Shown: piece after piece, positions 10,561-20,422 of the stretch
Numbering within the stretch: the stretch's first letter is position 1
Layout of the letters: every line of letters begins with the position of its first letter
Assembly (NCBI GenBank): GCA_030077755.1
Contig: JAQJZZ010000005.1
Coordinates: forward strand, 1,240,001 to 1,304,000
From: Filosporella fistucella
Lineage: Eukaryota > Ascomycota > Leotiomycetes > Helotiales
DNA: 64,000 bases
Reading direction: 5' to 3'
Position numbers and translations under genes: made by a program
Notes under the pieces: generated by a model
Seen by the model: the letters and a program-made list of their open reading frames with translations, nothing else
Told to the model about the DNA's origin: nothing
Database searches by the model: none

Positions 10561-12989
10561 ATGACACGCTTCTTAACCCCCTCCAAAGTTGGGCTTTTGG
10601 CTTTGGTTGAACTCTACACGGATGCCGTTGTCCCTACGTCCTCTACACTTCCTATTCTATCCTTCATAGTCAATCAGCTTCTGCCAGCTACAAATAAGAC
10701 GCAACCAAAAGACCAGAGGTCTACGGAGACTCTGCCATTCATTCTGAGCCTCAAATCCTTCGAAGTCCTGCTCACAGCACACCCGGCAGCTTCTGGCCTT
10801 CCAGGCCGCACGTTGTGGGATCATTTCCTCAAGAAGATATGGGATATCGATAGCCTCAATGCTTTACACGAATTTTTTGGAAGGAGGACACATCTTTTGG
10901 TTAAGACACGGGAGGAAATCAAGAAAGATGATGAGCTCGGAATACCACCTCCTTCCGAAGACATGATTATTCTGTCTCGCACTTCACCCTTTGGGAGTTT
11001 CGTCCGCCGATCTAAAGTCGAATTCGAGCGCTTAAGGTTCAGTGATGCCCTGAAATTATGGACGGCTTTCAAACAATGGCGAGAAGGATCAAAGTCGTAT
11101 TGGTCTAGGAGAAACGGTGGGCTAGGGAGGTGGGCAGGTGACATAGCATTGGAGGACGGCGAGGTGGAGTGGGGTTCTGAAGCAACAGACATGCTCGAAC
11201 TCGTTGCATACGGTGGATTGAATCTGGGCAATGCGGATGAGGGGTGTGTAAGCACTGACGATGTCGAAAAGTTGCTGGAGTTTCAAGTAGAGCAGATGCA
11301 GAGTAAGTGATATAAGTCAAGAATCTTGAAAATGTACTAAAGCCAGCAGAAATCGGTACCCGTATTCCAGTTGAGGTCAAAGACAAGTTCAAGGATATTT
11401 TGGATGAGAGCATTGTTATCCCAAGTCTTTCGCATTACTACAAGTTAGTTCACTCGTCACATGCGATGTTTTGTTGCTTATGAAGATGTAGTTTTCTGGA
11501 CGCCTGGAGAGCTGGTGACTACCCCACATCTTTCGACAATCTTCACCGATACTTCGACTATACCATGCAGAATAGGGACCGCCTGTTTTACCAATATGCT
11601 CTGATGAATCTTGCTGTCCTCCAGGCTGACTTCGGATGTTATGATGAAGCAGTAGCTGCTATGCTAGAGACTGTCTCCACAGCGAGGGAAAATAAAGACA
11701 TGGCTTGCCTCAATTTCGCTTTGAATTGGTTGTACCACTTTGGAAAGGCTCATCCTAAAATCATTAAAGGCGCTGGGGCATCCGATATGCTTGGAGTTGA
11801 AAGAGAAGGGCTGACATTCCTTCGGATCAAAGCGAAAGAGACTGGGATGTGGACGCTCTGGAGTTCTTCTTTACTAAGTGAGGCGAAGCTGGGAATGTCG
11901 AATGGAGAGAGCATTGCTACTGCTTTCGAGAATGTCCTCAAGAGCTCACATCTCATTGTGGAAAAGAACATGAAGAGCATGATGGGGCCGCAAATGGCGA
12001 TGCATTCTGCTCTGTGGGGACGTCTTGGGAATGCCCATTTGTCTAAACAGTATTGTGATATATTCCTTGCCTGCCATGCCCGCTACGCCTTGTTCGATGA
12101 CACTCTCAGATTCACAGGACGGGTGGCGCATCTGCTGGCAGAAAGCGGTCATTATGATGAAGCCACTGAAACATTTGAAAGCTTGGATGAGAACGCCTTG
12201 CGGTCGTGGAAAGCAAACCAGTACTGGACGAAATATCGAGGTATTCTTCGATTGAAACAAGATCTCCATCGAAATAATCTTGACGGAGCAGACCATTTGC
12301 TTTCACAACTACTACAATGCAATGGTGCTGATACTGATTCGGATCTTGCATTCGAAATCAACATGCTTCACATCGACTATCTCGTTCGCCGTACCGATTA
12401 CAGTAGAGCGCTGGAGAGAATTGAACAGCTCTCATCCGAAATGAAAGAAGAGAACGACGATATCAACCCCCGAGTCAAACTCCTCACCTTGAAGGCTTTG
12501 CTGCAAGACAAATCAGGACGACCACAAAAGGGGTTTTCTGTTGCAGTCCGAGCAGCAAGTATCGCTTGGCGGGCCAGATTGATTCCAGCTTTATGGACGG
12601 CGATGGGAGTGGTTGCCAATATTCTCACGTCGCTAGCAGAGTTTCAGGCTTCAGCTCAAATTCTGACATCAATCATACCTCGGGCCTTAGAGTACGAGAA
12701 TGCTTCCCTGAACGCACAATTGTACTCCTTCCTTGTCGATGCGCATATGGGGATGGCTGGCAAGTCAGACAAAGTTAGCATGCAGCGAAAGGAGAATCTT
12801 ACCAAGTGCCTAGAGTATATCGACAGATCTTTTGCTGAATACTCAGCAGTCGAAGACATCAAGGGGCAGTGCGAAATGATGGCCAAAAGGGCAACCATAA
12901 TGCGAGTAGTGGGGGAGAACGTGTTAGCGAACGACTACGCCAGTGCATACCTCGATCTGAAAAAAGAAGCGGCGTTAGCACAAGCCTGA
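10561..12989 (+). CDS. APC5: Anaphase-promoting complex subunit 5
   Basis: Exons 10561-11302, 11350-11443 and 11492-12989 sum to 778 codons (777 residues). Introns are 47 and 48 bp with GTAAGT and GTTAGT donors. The N-terminal half carries the APC5 helical domain (FLTPSKVGLLALVELY at the start, FGSFVRRSKVEFERLRFSDALKLW near 160). The signature APC5 segment spans the exon 2-3 junction (SLSHYYNFLDAWRAGDYPTSFDNLHRYFDY) and is followed by TPR-like helical repeats (YQYALMNLAVLQADFG and onwards) to the C-terminus. APC5 is a scaffold TPR subunit of the APC/C ubiquitin ligase, which drives mitotic exit in the nucleus. The length is normal for fungi. APC5 is a known neighbour of APN2 and COX6A at ascomycete MAT loci. 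Confidence 0.92.
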
Positions 12990-13600
12990 ATATGATACCC
13001 ATGATGTAATATGAATGAATGTTTTGCTACTGCCATTGACCTTGCTGTATTTTCCTAAGTTGACTGAGCCTCAAATAGCTTTAGTGATACAGCGATCTGG
13101 ACATCGGCAGTCCTCAACCCTTCAGAGTTACAGCTAGCAGCAAGCATCTAATTTCGAAGCTTGATTATACCCCTCAGAATCCTTCAACCCTATAGGAATG
13201 TTCAGATTGCTCTGCACATCAGAAGACCTCGTTATGTGGGCCGCGTGAAGCCGTCACTGATAGCCTGAGATGTCTGGATATGCAGAGGCTCCACCCACAG
13301 TCGACAGAGTAACTCCTGCGTTAGATCTGATGTAAATTGCATCACATCAGACTGGAACACAAAGAAAAGGACAGGCAAACCCTATCATCAATAGACACCC
13401 AAAGACCCATTATGAGACTCGATGTATGAACATGATCACCACAGGTATCCACTCATCGAGCACCGAATTCTGCTTCAATATCTGATATTGCTAAGCACCA
13501 AGGAGAAATGTACACTCTTGTCTATTGGACCTCCTCTCAACAAGTTCTCCCAAAACCTGCCAACAGCCCTCGAACCTTATCCACAGCTCAATTCTTAAAT
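12990..13600. other. Intergenic, convergent 3' flanks of APC5 and COX6A
   Basis: No gene is seen. The strands converge, so two 3' UTRs are expected. The plus-strand open frame starting near 13508 is the antisense shadow of COX6A. Confidence 0.6.
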
Positions 13601-14285
13601 CTATTCCTTCTTGTGGTAGTTCACCTTATCATTCCAGCTGCTCTTTCGTTAGCACGAACGTTTATTACGATCCAATTTTCGGCTTATGGAAACCCCGCTT
13701 CTATTCGAATGTACTTACAAAACAGTCTGAGAGTAAAAGTTAGTGGGAGTATTTTGATTCAGTTGCACGATAGAACTTACCTTGTCGCCATCTCCCCAGA
13801 AGAAGTTCTTGGATCGGATGTTCTGGTATGGGTATTCAGGTCGCTCCTCCAATGGAGCCATGTGCTCCCAATGAGCCCAATGCTCGTTCCACAGGTTGTA
13901 AGCATTGACACCAGCAATGATCAAACAAGGAATCGTAACACTGTGAAGTAATCCAAGTCAGCTTCAACAACCCATATCCCATTTCTCCATTTGCCCCTTC
14001 GAGTTCGAAGAATCCTTACTAGATGGACAACTTGCGCCACAAGTCTGCAGAGTCTCAATTAGCTTTTACATATGGCACTCTCCTCTGCTAATACACACCA
14101 CTGGTAGCAGCTGCATGGTCCTTCACAGCCTTTCTCTCGCGGTTGAAAGCATTGTCTTCAGCACCGCGGAATGCCGAGCCTTCGGTGCTTGCGAAGCGGC
14201 GTTGGAAAGGTGTACGGATAGCTGGTGAGCGCAGCTGAGAAGCGAATCGCTGGGAGGTTCGAAGCATAGTGCGTTGAGGGAACAT
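13601..14285 (-). CDS. Cytochrome c oxidase subunit 6A (Cox13/VIa)
   Basis: Five exons: 14285-14099, 14044-14020, 13940-13781, 13726-13719 and 13637-13601, giving 139 codons (138 residues). The N-terminus is an Arg/Ser-rich mitochondrial presequence (MFPQRTMLRTSQRF, then FQRRFAS). A single membrane span lies at about 67-90 (KLSIYVTIPCLIIAGVNAYNLW), followed by the family signature (EHWAHWEHMAPLEERPEYPYQNIR) and the C-terminal FFWGDGDKTVFWNDKVNYH. Subunit VIa sits in the inner membrane at the dimer face of complex IV. Exon 4 is only 8 nt (ACTGTTTT). Without splicing at 13718 the frame stops two codons later, after TVL, losing the conserved FWNDKVNYH tail. COX6A next to APN2 is typical of ascomycete MAT regions. 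Confidence 0.93.
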
Positions 14286-14621
14286 GGTGTCGTTGTGGTG
14301 ATCCAATTGCTTGCTGAATGAAGTTGAATACAACAACCAAAGGGAATCGTACGTTAGCTGATTCAAGGTCGGAACAAGCACAAGCACAAGCACGAGTTGC
14401 CGGAAGCGAGCTCAGATCACGTGCTATCTCATGACGGCGAGTGGCATTCGTGTTTCCGAACGCGATACTCAACTTCCTCTTCCTCGACGCGCTTCGAGTC
14501 CGTCCAGTAAGAGGGCCTCCTTTGATTTACGTTCCGACTGGACTTTGGCGAGACAGAATCCGAGGGTGCAGGTGGAGTTGGAAGCCATTCCCTCGGAGCT
14601 TGATAGTCGCTCCTCCTCAAT
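14286..14621. promoter_or_regulatory. Bidirectional promoter COX6A/APN2 with E-box
   Basis: This 336-bp spacer between divergent start codons must serve both genes. A CACGTG E-box (bHLH/Cbf1-type site) lies at 14418-14423, about 130 bp from the COX6A ATG and 200 bp from the APN2 ATG. The motif is seen; its use is inferred. Confidence 0.5.
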
Positions 14622-16781
14622 ATGGACGAGAAGCAGGAGCGGGATCTTCGAATCACCACCTGGAATGGTAAGCTCTGAGTCTCCCGAAATAGACTGTAAG
14701 GTAATGTTGCTGATATGAGTAGTTAACGGAATCAGGTCAGTACAGCTGATTAAAACTTGGTACTACAAAGTGGTTGTTACCTAATGCTTTTCAGAAACCC
14801 GTTTGGCTACCAGCCATGGCGTCAAGAACGAACTTTCGAGGTATGGACATCATAACGCATTTACTGGATTTCATTCTGATGTATAGTGCAGGCTATGTTC
14901 GACATACTGCAAGCAGACATTGTGATCATGCAAGAAACCAAGATTCAAAGGAAAGATCTCCTGGATGATATGGTTCTAGTTCCTGGCTGGGATGTGTACT
15001 TCAGCCTTCCAAAGCATAAAAAGGGTATTGGCCGATATCAATGTAAATTCTTCCGAGAGACTGACTGGTTGATTACAGGCTACTCGGGTGTTGCTATCTA
15101 CACGCGGAATGCTGTATGTGCTCCCATTAGAGCTGAGGAAGGAATCACTGGTGTCTTGACGCCGCCAAACTCATCCACAAGTTTCTTCGACCTCCCGAAA
15201 GACCAACAAATTGGCGGGTACCCAACTATCAGTCAACTATCTGAGACTTCTCTAGATGCAGCAACTCTGGATTCAGAAGGTCGTTGTGTCATTCTGGAGT
15301 TCCCTGCTTTTGTGCTTATCGGCACATACTGTCCGGCCAACAGAGACGAAAGTAGAGACGAGTTCCGCATTGGATTCTTGAATGCCCTTGATGCTCGTGT
15401 ACGGAATCTCGTTGCTGCTGGAAAAAGGGTTTTCTTAACTGGTGACCTGAATATCATTCGAGATGAAATGGACACCGCCAAGGCCGAGGAGCATCTGAAG
15501 AAGGAAGGCATCACTATTGAAGAATACATATCAACACCAGCAAGAAGAATGTTTAATCAGCTGGTTGTTGGGGGTAAAGTCATTGGAGAGCGTGATGAAG
15601 GACGAGAACATCCAATCTTAGTGGACATATGCCGGTCTTTCCATCCCACTCGTAAAGGCATGTTCACATGTTGGGAACAGAAGATCAATGCTCGTCCAGG
15701 TAATTTTGGATCCCGGATTGACTATGTCCTCTGCAGCGAAGATTGGAAGCATTGGTTCTCGGAATCCGATATACAAGAAGGTCTAATGGGTTCGGACCAT
15801 TGCCCGGTCTATGCTGTCTTAAAGGCCAAGGTCGATATTGATGGGAAAGAGGTTGATATCAGAGATTTAATGAGTGATGGTCTTTTCACAGATGGTATCA
15901 GAGCTAGGGAGTGGTCTCCAAAAGACCTCCTTCCCATGTCTGCAAAACTCATTCCTGAATTTGACCGCCGCCGAACCATCAAGGATATGTTCAAGAGGAA
16001 AATACCATTAAAAGCTTTGGAAAATGCGTCTTTTGATGCTCATAAAGTGACATCAGAAATGGTTAATCTCCCGGGTGAAGGAGCAAGTACTATACCGAGG
16101 CAGTCAATACCGGCAGCAAACCAGCAACAAGGGCGAACCATGGTTGAAAATTATCAAGATGTAACTCCTGAGTTGGTGCTTGGGCCCGGATCACCTGCCT
16201 CACAGCAATCAGTGCAGAATCCCTCTTCAAAACGCTCCGCTGATAACCCGCTTCCACGATCTCAGAAGCGTGGAAAGGCAATAAAGGTCGGTGCGGGTGG
16301 AAAGGGCCTGCCTGAAAAGGGGCAAAGCAGCCTCAAGGGCTTCTTCAAATCGAAACAATCACCGCAAGATGGATCTGGTAATTCTCAGCCTTCACCTGAC
16401 ATGGTCACAAAAGCAGAGCTGTCCTACGAAATTATCGCTTCAGCTGACTCAACTCCATCAAAGCCAGTGCCAATCGCAAATCAAAAGTCAGTGGAGACTT
16501 CGCCAAGTGTCCCGTTCAATCCTGATGATCAAGTTGATGTTATCGATCCAATAGTTACGAAGGAAAGTTGGTCGAAGTTACTGGGAAAGAGAGTTGTTCC
16601 TCGCTGTGAGCATGGTGAACCCTGCATAAGTCTGCTCACGAAAAAGCCTGGTCCAAACTGTGGAAGGTCATTTTATATCTGTCCTCGACCTATTGGCCCA
16701 TCTGGTCAGAAGGAGAAGAAATCGCAGTGGAGATGTGGAACATTTATATGGAGTAGCGACTGGACAGGAGAGAGTAGTTGA
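14622..16781 (+). CDS. APN2: AP endonuclease 2 (class II, ExoIII family) with PIP box and GRF zinc finger
   Basis: Exons 14622-14667, 14723-14735 (13 nt), 14795-14840 and 14892-16781 sum to 665 codons (664 residues). The microexon is required to make the catalytic start TTWNVNGIR. ExoIII motifs follow: QETKIQ (metal-binding Glu), the GTYCPANR strand, TGDLNII, GSRIDYVL and GSDHCPVY (catalytic Asp-His). A canonical PCNA-interacting box QSSLKGFF starts at about 513. A C-terminal GRF zinc finger starts at Cys607 (CEHGEP, GRSFYICPR, CGTFIW). The enzyme nicks abasic sites and cleans 3' ends in nuclear base-excision repair. APN2 is the standard left flank of the MAT locus in filamentous ascomycetes, which fits the next gene. 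Confidence 0.95.
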
Positions 16782-17473
16782 GCATATTCCTGAGACGAAG
16801 GCACAAGACTGTCACACCAGGCTTAACATCAATAGCAGTATTCAGCCAGACAAATGGTAACGTACGGTATTTCAAAGATTGGTCAAAAGCAAATCTCGTA
16901 CTCCTGCTAATTCTCCATACCAGATTTGCACCAAGATATGGAGCTATGAATCCCCAGCATTTAGTTGCGACCCCACGTCAAAAGATTTGGAACTCAACAG
17001 CGTATCATGGATTGATATGTTAAGGAACGAGACGAGAGGCAGAGAGGACGAAGAGGTTCAAAGAGGCTTGCTGGTCAGATTTGAGTGCATGTACTGTACT
17101 CTGCTACCGCATTATATGGGGATGGGCTCCTGATAGTGATGGTAATGCTACTAGCTATTGAACACTTTTATCACAACCTGTAGGTATTCTGGCAACAACC
17201 TATGATCTGAGGCCATTTTTCCAGAGGCATCGATTTTGACAAAAAAATGTCCCCATCAGCGGCACTTCAAAGCATATTGCAGCTGTGCTCTCACAAATAA
17301 GCATAACTTCAGACCACGTGAAGTCCTTTTCCATCCCGAGACCCAAAGCTACCTTCTGACGCTACCTAAGGTACCTAGGTACTTATGACGATGAGATTGG
17401 TGTGACAGGACGAAGCGTCGGGTGTGGGGTTCTGGTTGCTGTGGAAACGCGCCTTGTAAGGCTGAGAGGCTTT

Positions 17474-17516
17474 GCGGTGGTATCGATACCACCGCTAAGA
17501 GAATCGATACCACCGC
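17474..17516. repeat. 22-bp perfect palindrome plus repeated half-site
   Basis: GCGGTGGTATCGATACCACCGC at 17474-17495 equals its own reverse complement, centred on ATCGAT. Seven bases later ATCGATACCACCGC (17503-17516) repeats its right-hand 14 bases. It lies about 700 bp past the APN2 stop and 740 bp past the MAT gene stop, inside the mating-type interval. It could be a binding site for a dimeric factor, a hairpin or a mobile-element footprint. Only symmetry and position are seen. Confidence 0.75.
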
Positions 17517-17805
17517 AGGACGATTGATGGGAAAAATTTCGAAGGCAACAATGGGAAATTAGGTATATCAAGGGATAGCAATTGCATTCAAGACTGTGGT
17601 GGGAATAGAGTCCCGGAATGGAGTAAATCACGAATCGTTGGGACTTGGGTTTTTTTCTTTTTTTGTATTTTTCGGGGGTTTTCCTATCTACCAGCTATCT
17701 AAATGAGTGTTTTATTTGCATTAGGTCCCCTAAAAGAGACGATGCAAATGATTCCAATAATAATTACAAGTCGCAGAGTAACAGCAAAACAAAAGATCAC
17801 TCCCT

Positions 17806-17965
17806 GATGATCCTTCTGAAGTTGTGCAAGTAAAGATCAAGGACCAAGGCGACTCTCCATGACAAGGAAAACGTGTTGATATGTGCTAGGGGAAATGAAC
17901 GAAAGACCTTGATGACCATTCTGAAGTTGACCAAGTAAAGATCAAGAACCAAGGTAACCGTCCAT
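17806..17965. repeat. Imperfect 55-bp direct repeat
   Basis: The copies are 17806-17860 and 17911-17965, offset by 105 bp. By eye 46 of 55 positions match, with the shared core AAGTAAAGATCAAG. No coding frame is shared. It sits between the convergent 3' ends of APN2 and the mating-type gene. Confidence 0.75.
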
Positions 17966-18251
17966 CATAGAATTAATGCGTTGCGGAGTCAAAACAAATG
18001 GGATATTCGCCAAATCAACCAAGTCAGTGACCAATTGAAAGTTTGATCATCTCCAAGGAGGAACGAGATCAAGAGAACAAGAAGGTGCACTGTCGATTGT
18101 GGCTTGGAGTGTGTTGAGATATGCCTGTGAACCATTGTGAAGAGCTGCAAGTGAAGAGCAGTGCATGAGACCAAGATACGGAAAGCTGTCGAGGGTATTT
18201 GGCTGTGCATAATCAACAATGTATGGCAAACTCGTACCATCAAAGATGAAT

Positions 18252-19157
18252 CTATTGTCGGCCGTTGCGGCGAGCAATGGAAGCAGAGCTTCGAGGAGTG
18301 TAGACATAGCCTGGGTATTGACGTTGATGCAACTCCTTGGCCTTGTCAGCGAGCTTCTTGTAGTGCTTGCGAACAGCATTAGACTCATTGTTCCACATCT
18401 TGGCGATGACGGTGGCTATGCAGTGTCAGTTATTTTGATGTGACCGAGGACAGAAGACAACTTACAGATTTCGCAGTTCTTCAAGTCAGGATACATCTCG
18501 ACAGTCTCGGCATGGTGGGCTTTGCGATACAAGATCCATGAGTTGGGAGGGCGACGAACGTGCTGATATTGGGTAGCAGTAATGTGCTTCATGAGAGCAT
18601 GGCGTTGCTTTTGGACTCCAATGGCGCGATACATCATATCATAGAAGCTTTTCTTCAAGATATGGGTGGCGACAGCAGTGTAACCTGGGGGCGCGATGAA
18701 GATAGCAGGCTTGGGGTCTCGACCGTAGTACTTGGCCATAATCTCGGAGATTTGTGGGAAGATACCAGTTTGTTGCCTGCAGTCACCATTAGCAAAGAGT
18801 GTTTACATGGCGCGCATAGACTTACAGAAAGTGGAAACCAAGCCAATCAGCATCCTTAGGTTCGAGGCAGTTGTAGACGCTACGAGGAATGGTGTACGAG
18901 AGGCCAGCTTGGAGTTGCAGGTCGAGGATGAGAGCCAGCATGAAAGCGTATTTCGAAGGTTCGTGGAATGGAGGAGCGCCACCATTGGTAGCTTGACCTT
19001 GAATTTGGCTAAGGCGATTATCGATCATAGAGATGACGAGTTGGGGAGGGAGGTTCAATGGACCAATGCCTTGACCTTGACCTGGACCAATGCCTTGAGC
19101 TTGACCAGCACCAATGCCTTGACCTTGGCCGGCAACGTTGTTGATTGGAGTTGACAT
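18252..19157 (-). CDS. MAT1-2-1: HMG-box mating-type regulator, MAT1-2-1 type
   Basis: Exons 19157-18826, 18776-18466 and 18415-18252 give 269 codons (268 residues). The N-terminus (1-35) is a Gly/Gln/Ile repeat. The middle region is typical of MAT1-2-1 (DADWLGFHFLQQTGIFP). The HMG box spans 185-256: RRPPNSWILYRKAHH, then NCEISTVIAKMWNNES, KHYKKLADKAK and QYPGYVYTPR. Intron 2 cuts the Ser215 codon after its first base, the conserved MAT1-2-1 intron position. The protein would bind DNA in the nucleus and control mating identity, pheromone/receptor genes and sexual development. Position between APN2 and SLA2 supports the call; without alpha-box DNA, MAT1-1-3 is less likely. Oddity: the frame stops 12 codons after the box, while the +1 frame remains open to 18047 (about 85 codons), so the C-terminus may be truncated or mis-modelled. 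Confidence 0.85.
19075..19135 (-). repeat. Short imperfect tandem repeat in MAT gene coding region
   Basis: Three degenerate copies of a roughly 21-24-base unit encode the GQGQGIG-like repeats (GQGQGIGAGQAQGIGPGQGQ) near the N-terminus of the HMG protein. The units are in frame, so copy-number change would lengthen or shorten a flexible N-terminal tail. Confidence 0.6.
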
Positions 19158-20422
19158 CTTGAACGCTGATTGTATGCGTCAAGAGTATGAGTGCGATGGA
19201 TAACGAAAGAAGAAAGAGGAGAGCTGGATGTGGGCTTGTTGTGGTGCAACAAGATCACGGTTGTTTGTTTCGGGTTGAAGTGGGAACTCTTGGGAAATTT
19301 TCGTTGTTCTTATACTGTGGGTGGCAGAAAATTTGAGGCTAAAAGTTGAGCTACTTCTCGATCAAAATTGGTTCAAGTCCCGTGAACAAGTGGTGGTGAA
19401 CTCCTAGGCAAGGCTGTGTGTATCTAAGAGAAGTAGCCTATCAACGAATCGAGGGCAAGAGAAACCGAGTTAACCTCGAGTTCGATTTGTACTCTAGTGC
19501 TAGACAGGTGAATTTTTGAGTAAAACTGCCCAAGTCAGCAACAAATTCTTTGCGACTGAAACACAGTTGAAGGAAGTCATGCCAGTTTGGCACTTGATCT
19601 GCAATGTCATGAATTGCTAGACGAGTATGTATGTTCATGCAAATCAGAACTACTTATTTCGTCCTCGACCTGCTCGTACAGCACAAAGTGATAAATTGAT
19701 AGCTACTCAATTCGAACCATTCCATTTGTGTATCCAAATATTCCTGGTTTCGTGTAATAAGTCCAAGTTGAAGGACATGTTTTTTTTGAGCAGGAATGCT
19801 CTCCATTTCAAGTACGATAGAAGTCAATTGGAACAGTTAGAGAGAAAGGACCAAACATACTTTTAGAAATCGCCTCTGCAAATTGATCTGTCAAGCTCAT
19901 ACTCGAAAATGACTGCTGCAGGTGTCGTCGAGTTTGTCCATGCATCTGGCTCCCCTATTAGACCTCGAACTACGGTAAAGCTGGGAGACGGAAGTTCTTG
20001 GTGTTACCTTTGCATAGTTACATCAATGAAGTTTCATGAAGAGCTGTTCGTATGTATCACAATCGAGGGGTCACGGATGCGTTGCGTCCTTTAAGTGCCA
20101 GCCAAATGGGAATGTCAATCATGTTGCGAAAAGTTTGAGAACAAAGCTGCACGAGGTTGAAATAAAGGAATGCGGAGCATGCAAGGAAAAATGAAGCACT
20201 TTGTCCAGCATTCCTGGAACCGACAAAAGAATTTCTTTTTGTGTCGCTCAGTTATCAATGAAACCTATCATTAACTTGGCAATGAAACGATTAATTGAGG
20301 ACGGCTACTGCGGGAAGTAAAATGGATCACATTCCGTGTTTCGGATAGCCGAGGCCGGATTTGGGCACAGGAATGTCATCCTCCAGCAAGGGAACTCTGG
20401 CACCAACCAACAGAGCTCCACT

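Larger units (their letters stand above)
16782..20422. other. Mating-type (MAT1-2-like) interval between APN2 and SLA2
   Basis: The DNA between the APN2 stop and the SLA2 stop is the position of the ascomycete mating-type idiomorph. It contains one clear gene, an HMG-box regulator of MAT1-2-1 type, and no alpha-box sequence. The 16.8-18.25 kb part holds the 3' flanks of APN2 and the MAT gene, a 22-bp palindrome and a 55-bp imperfect direct repeat. The 19.16-20.42 kb part holds the MAT promoter and SLA2 3' flank, with only a 61-codon open frame at 19909-20094 of unknown meaning. The exact idiomorph edges cannot be drawn without the opposite mating type. Confidence 0.85.

Noticed and set aside
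13508..13951. 147-codon plus-strand open frame
   Set aside because: It is antisense to the COX6A exons, which are supported by family conservation and consistent splicing.
18252..19157. Alternative identity MAT1-1-3 for the HMG gene
   Set aside because: No alpha-box gene accompanies it, and the serine-codon intron fits MAT1-2-1 better; kept as a minor alternative.
19350..19420. B-box-like GGTTCAAGTCC suggesting a tRNA gene
   Set aside because: No matching A box and the flanking bases cannot form a T-arm stem or acceptor stem.
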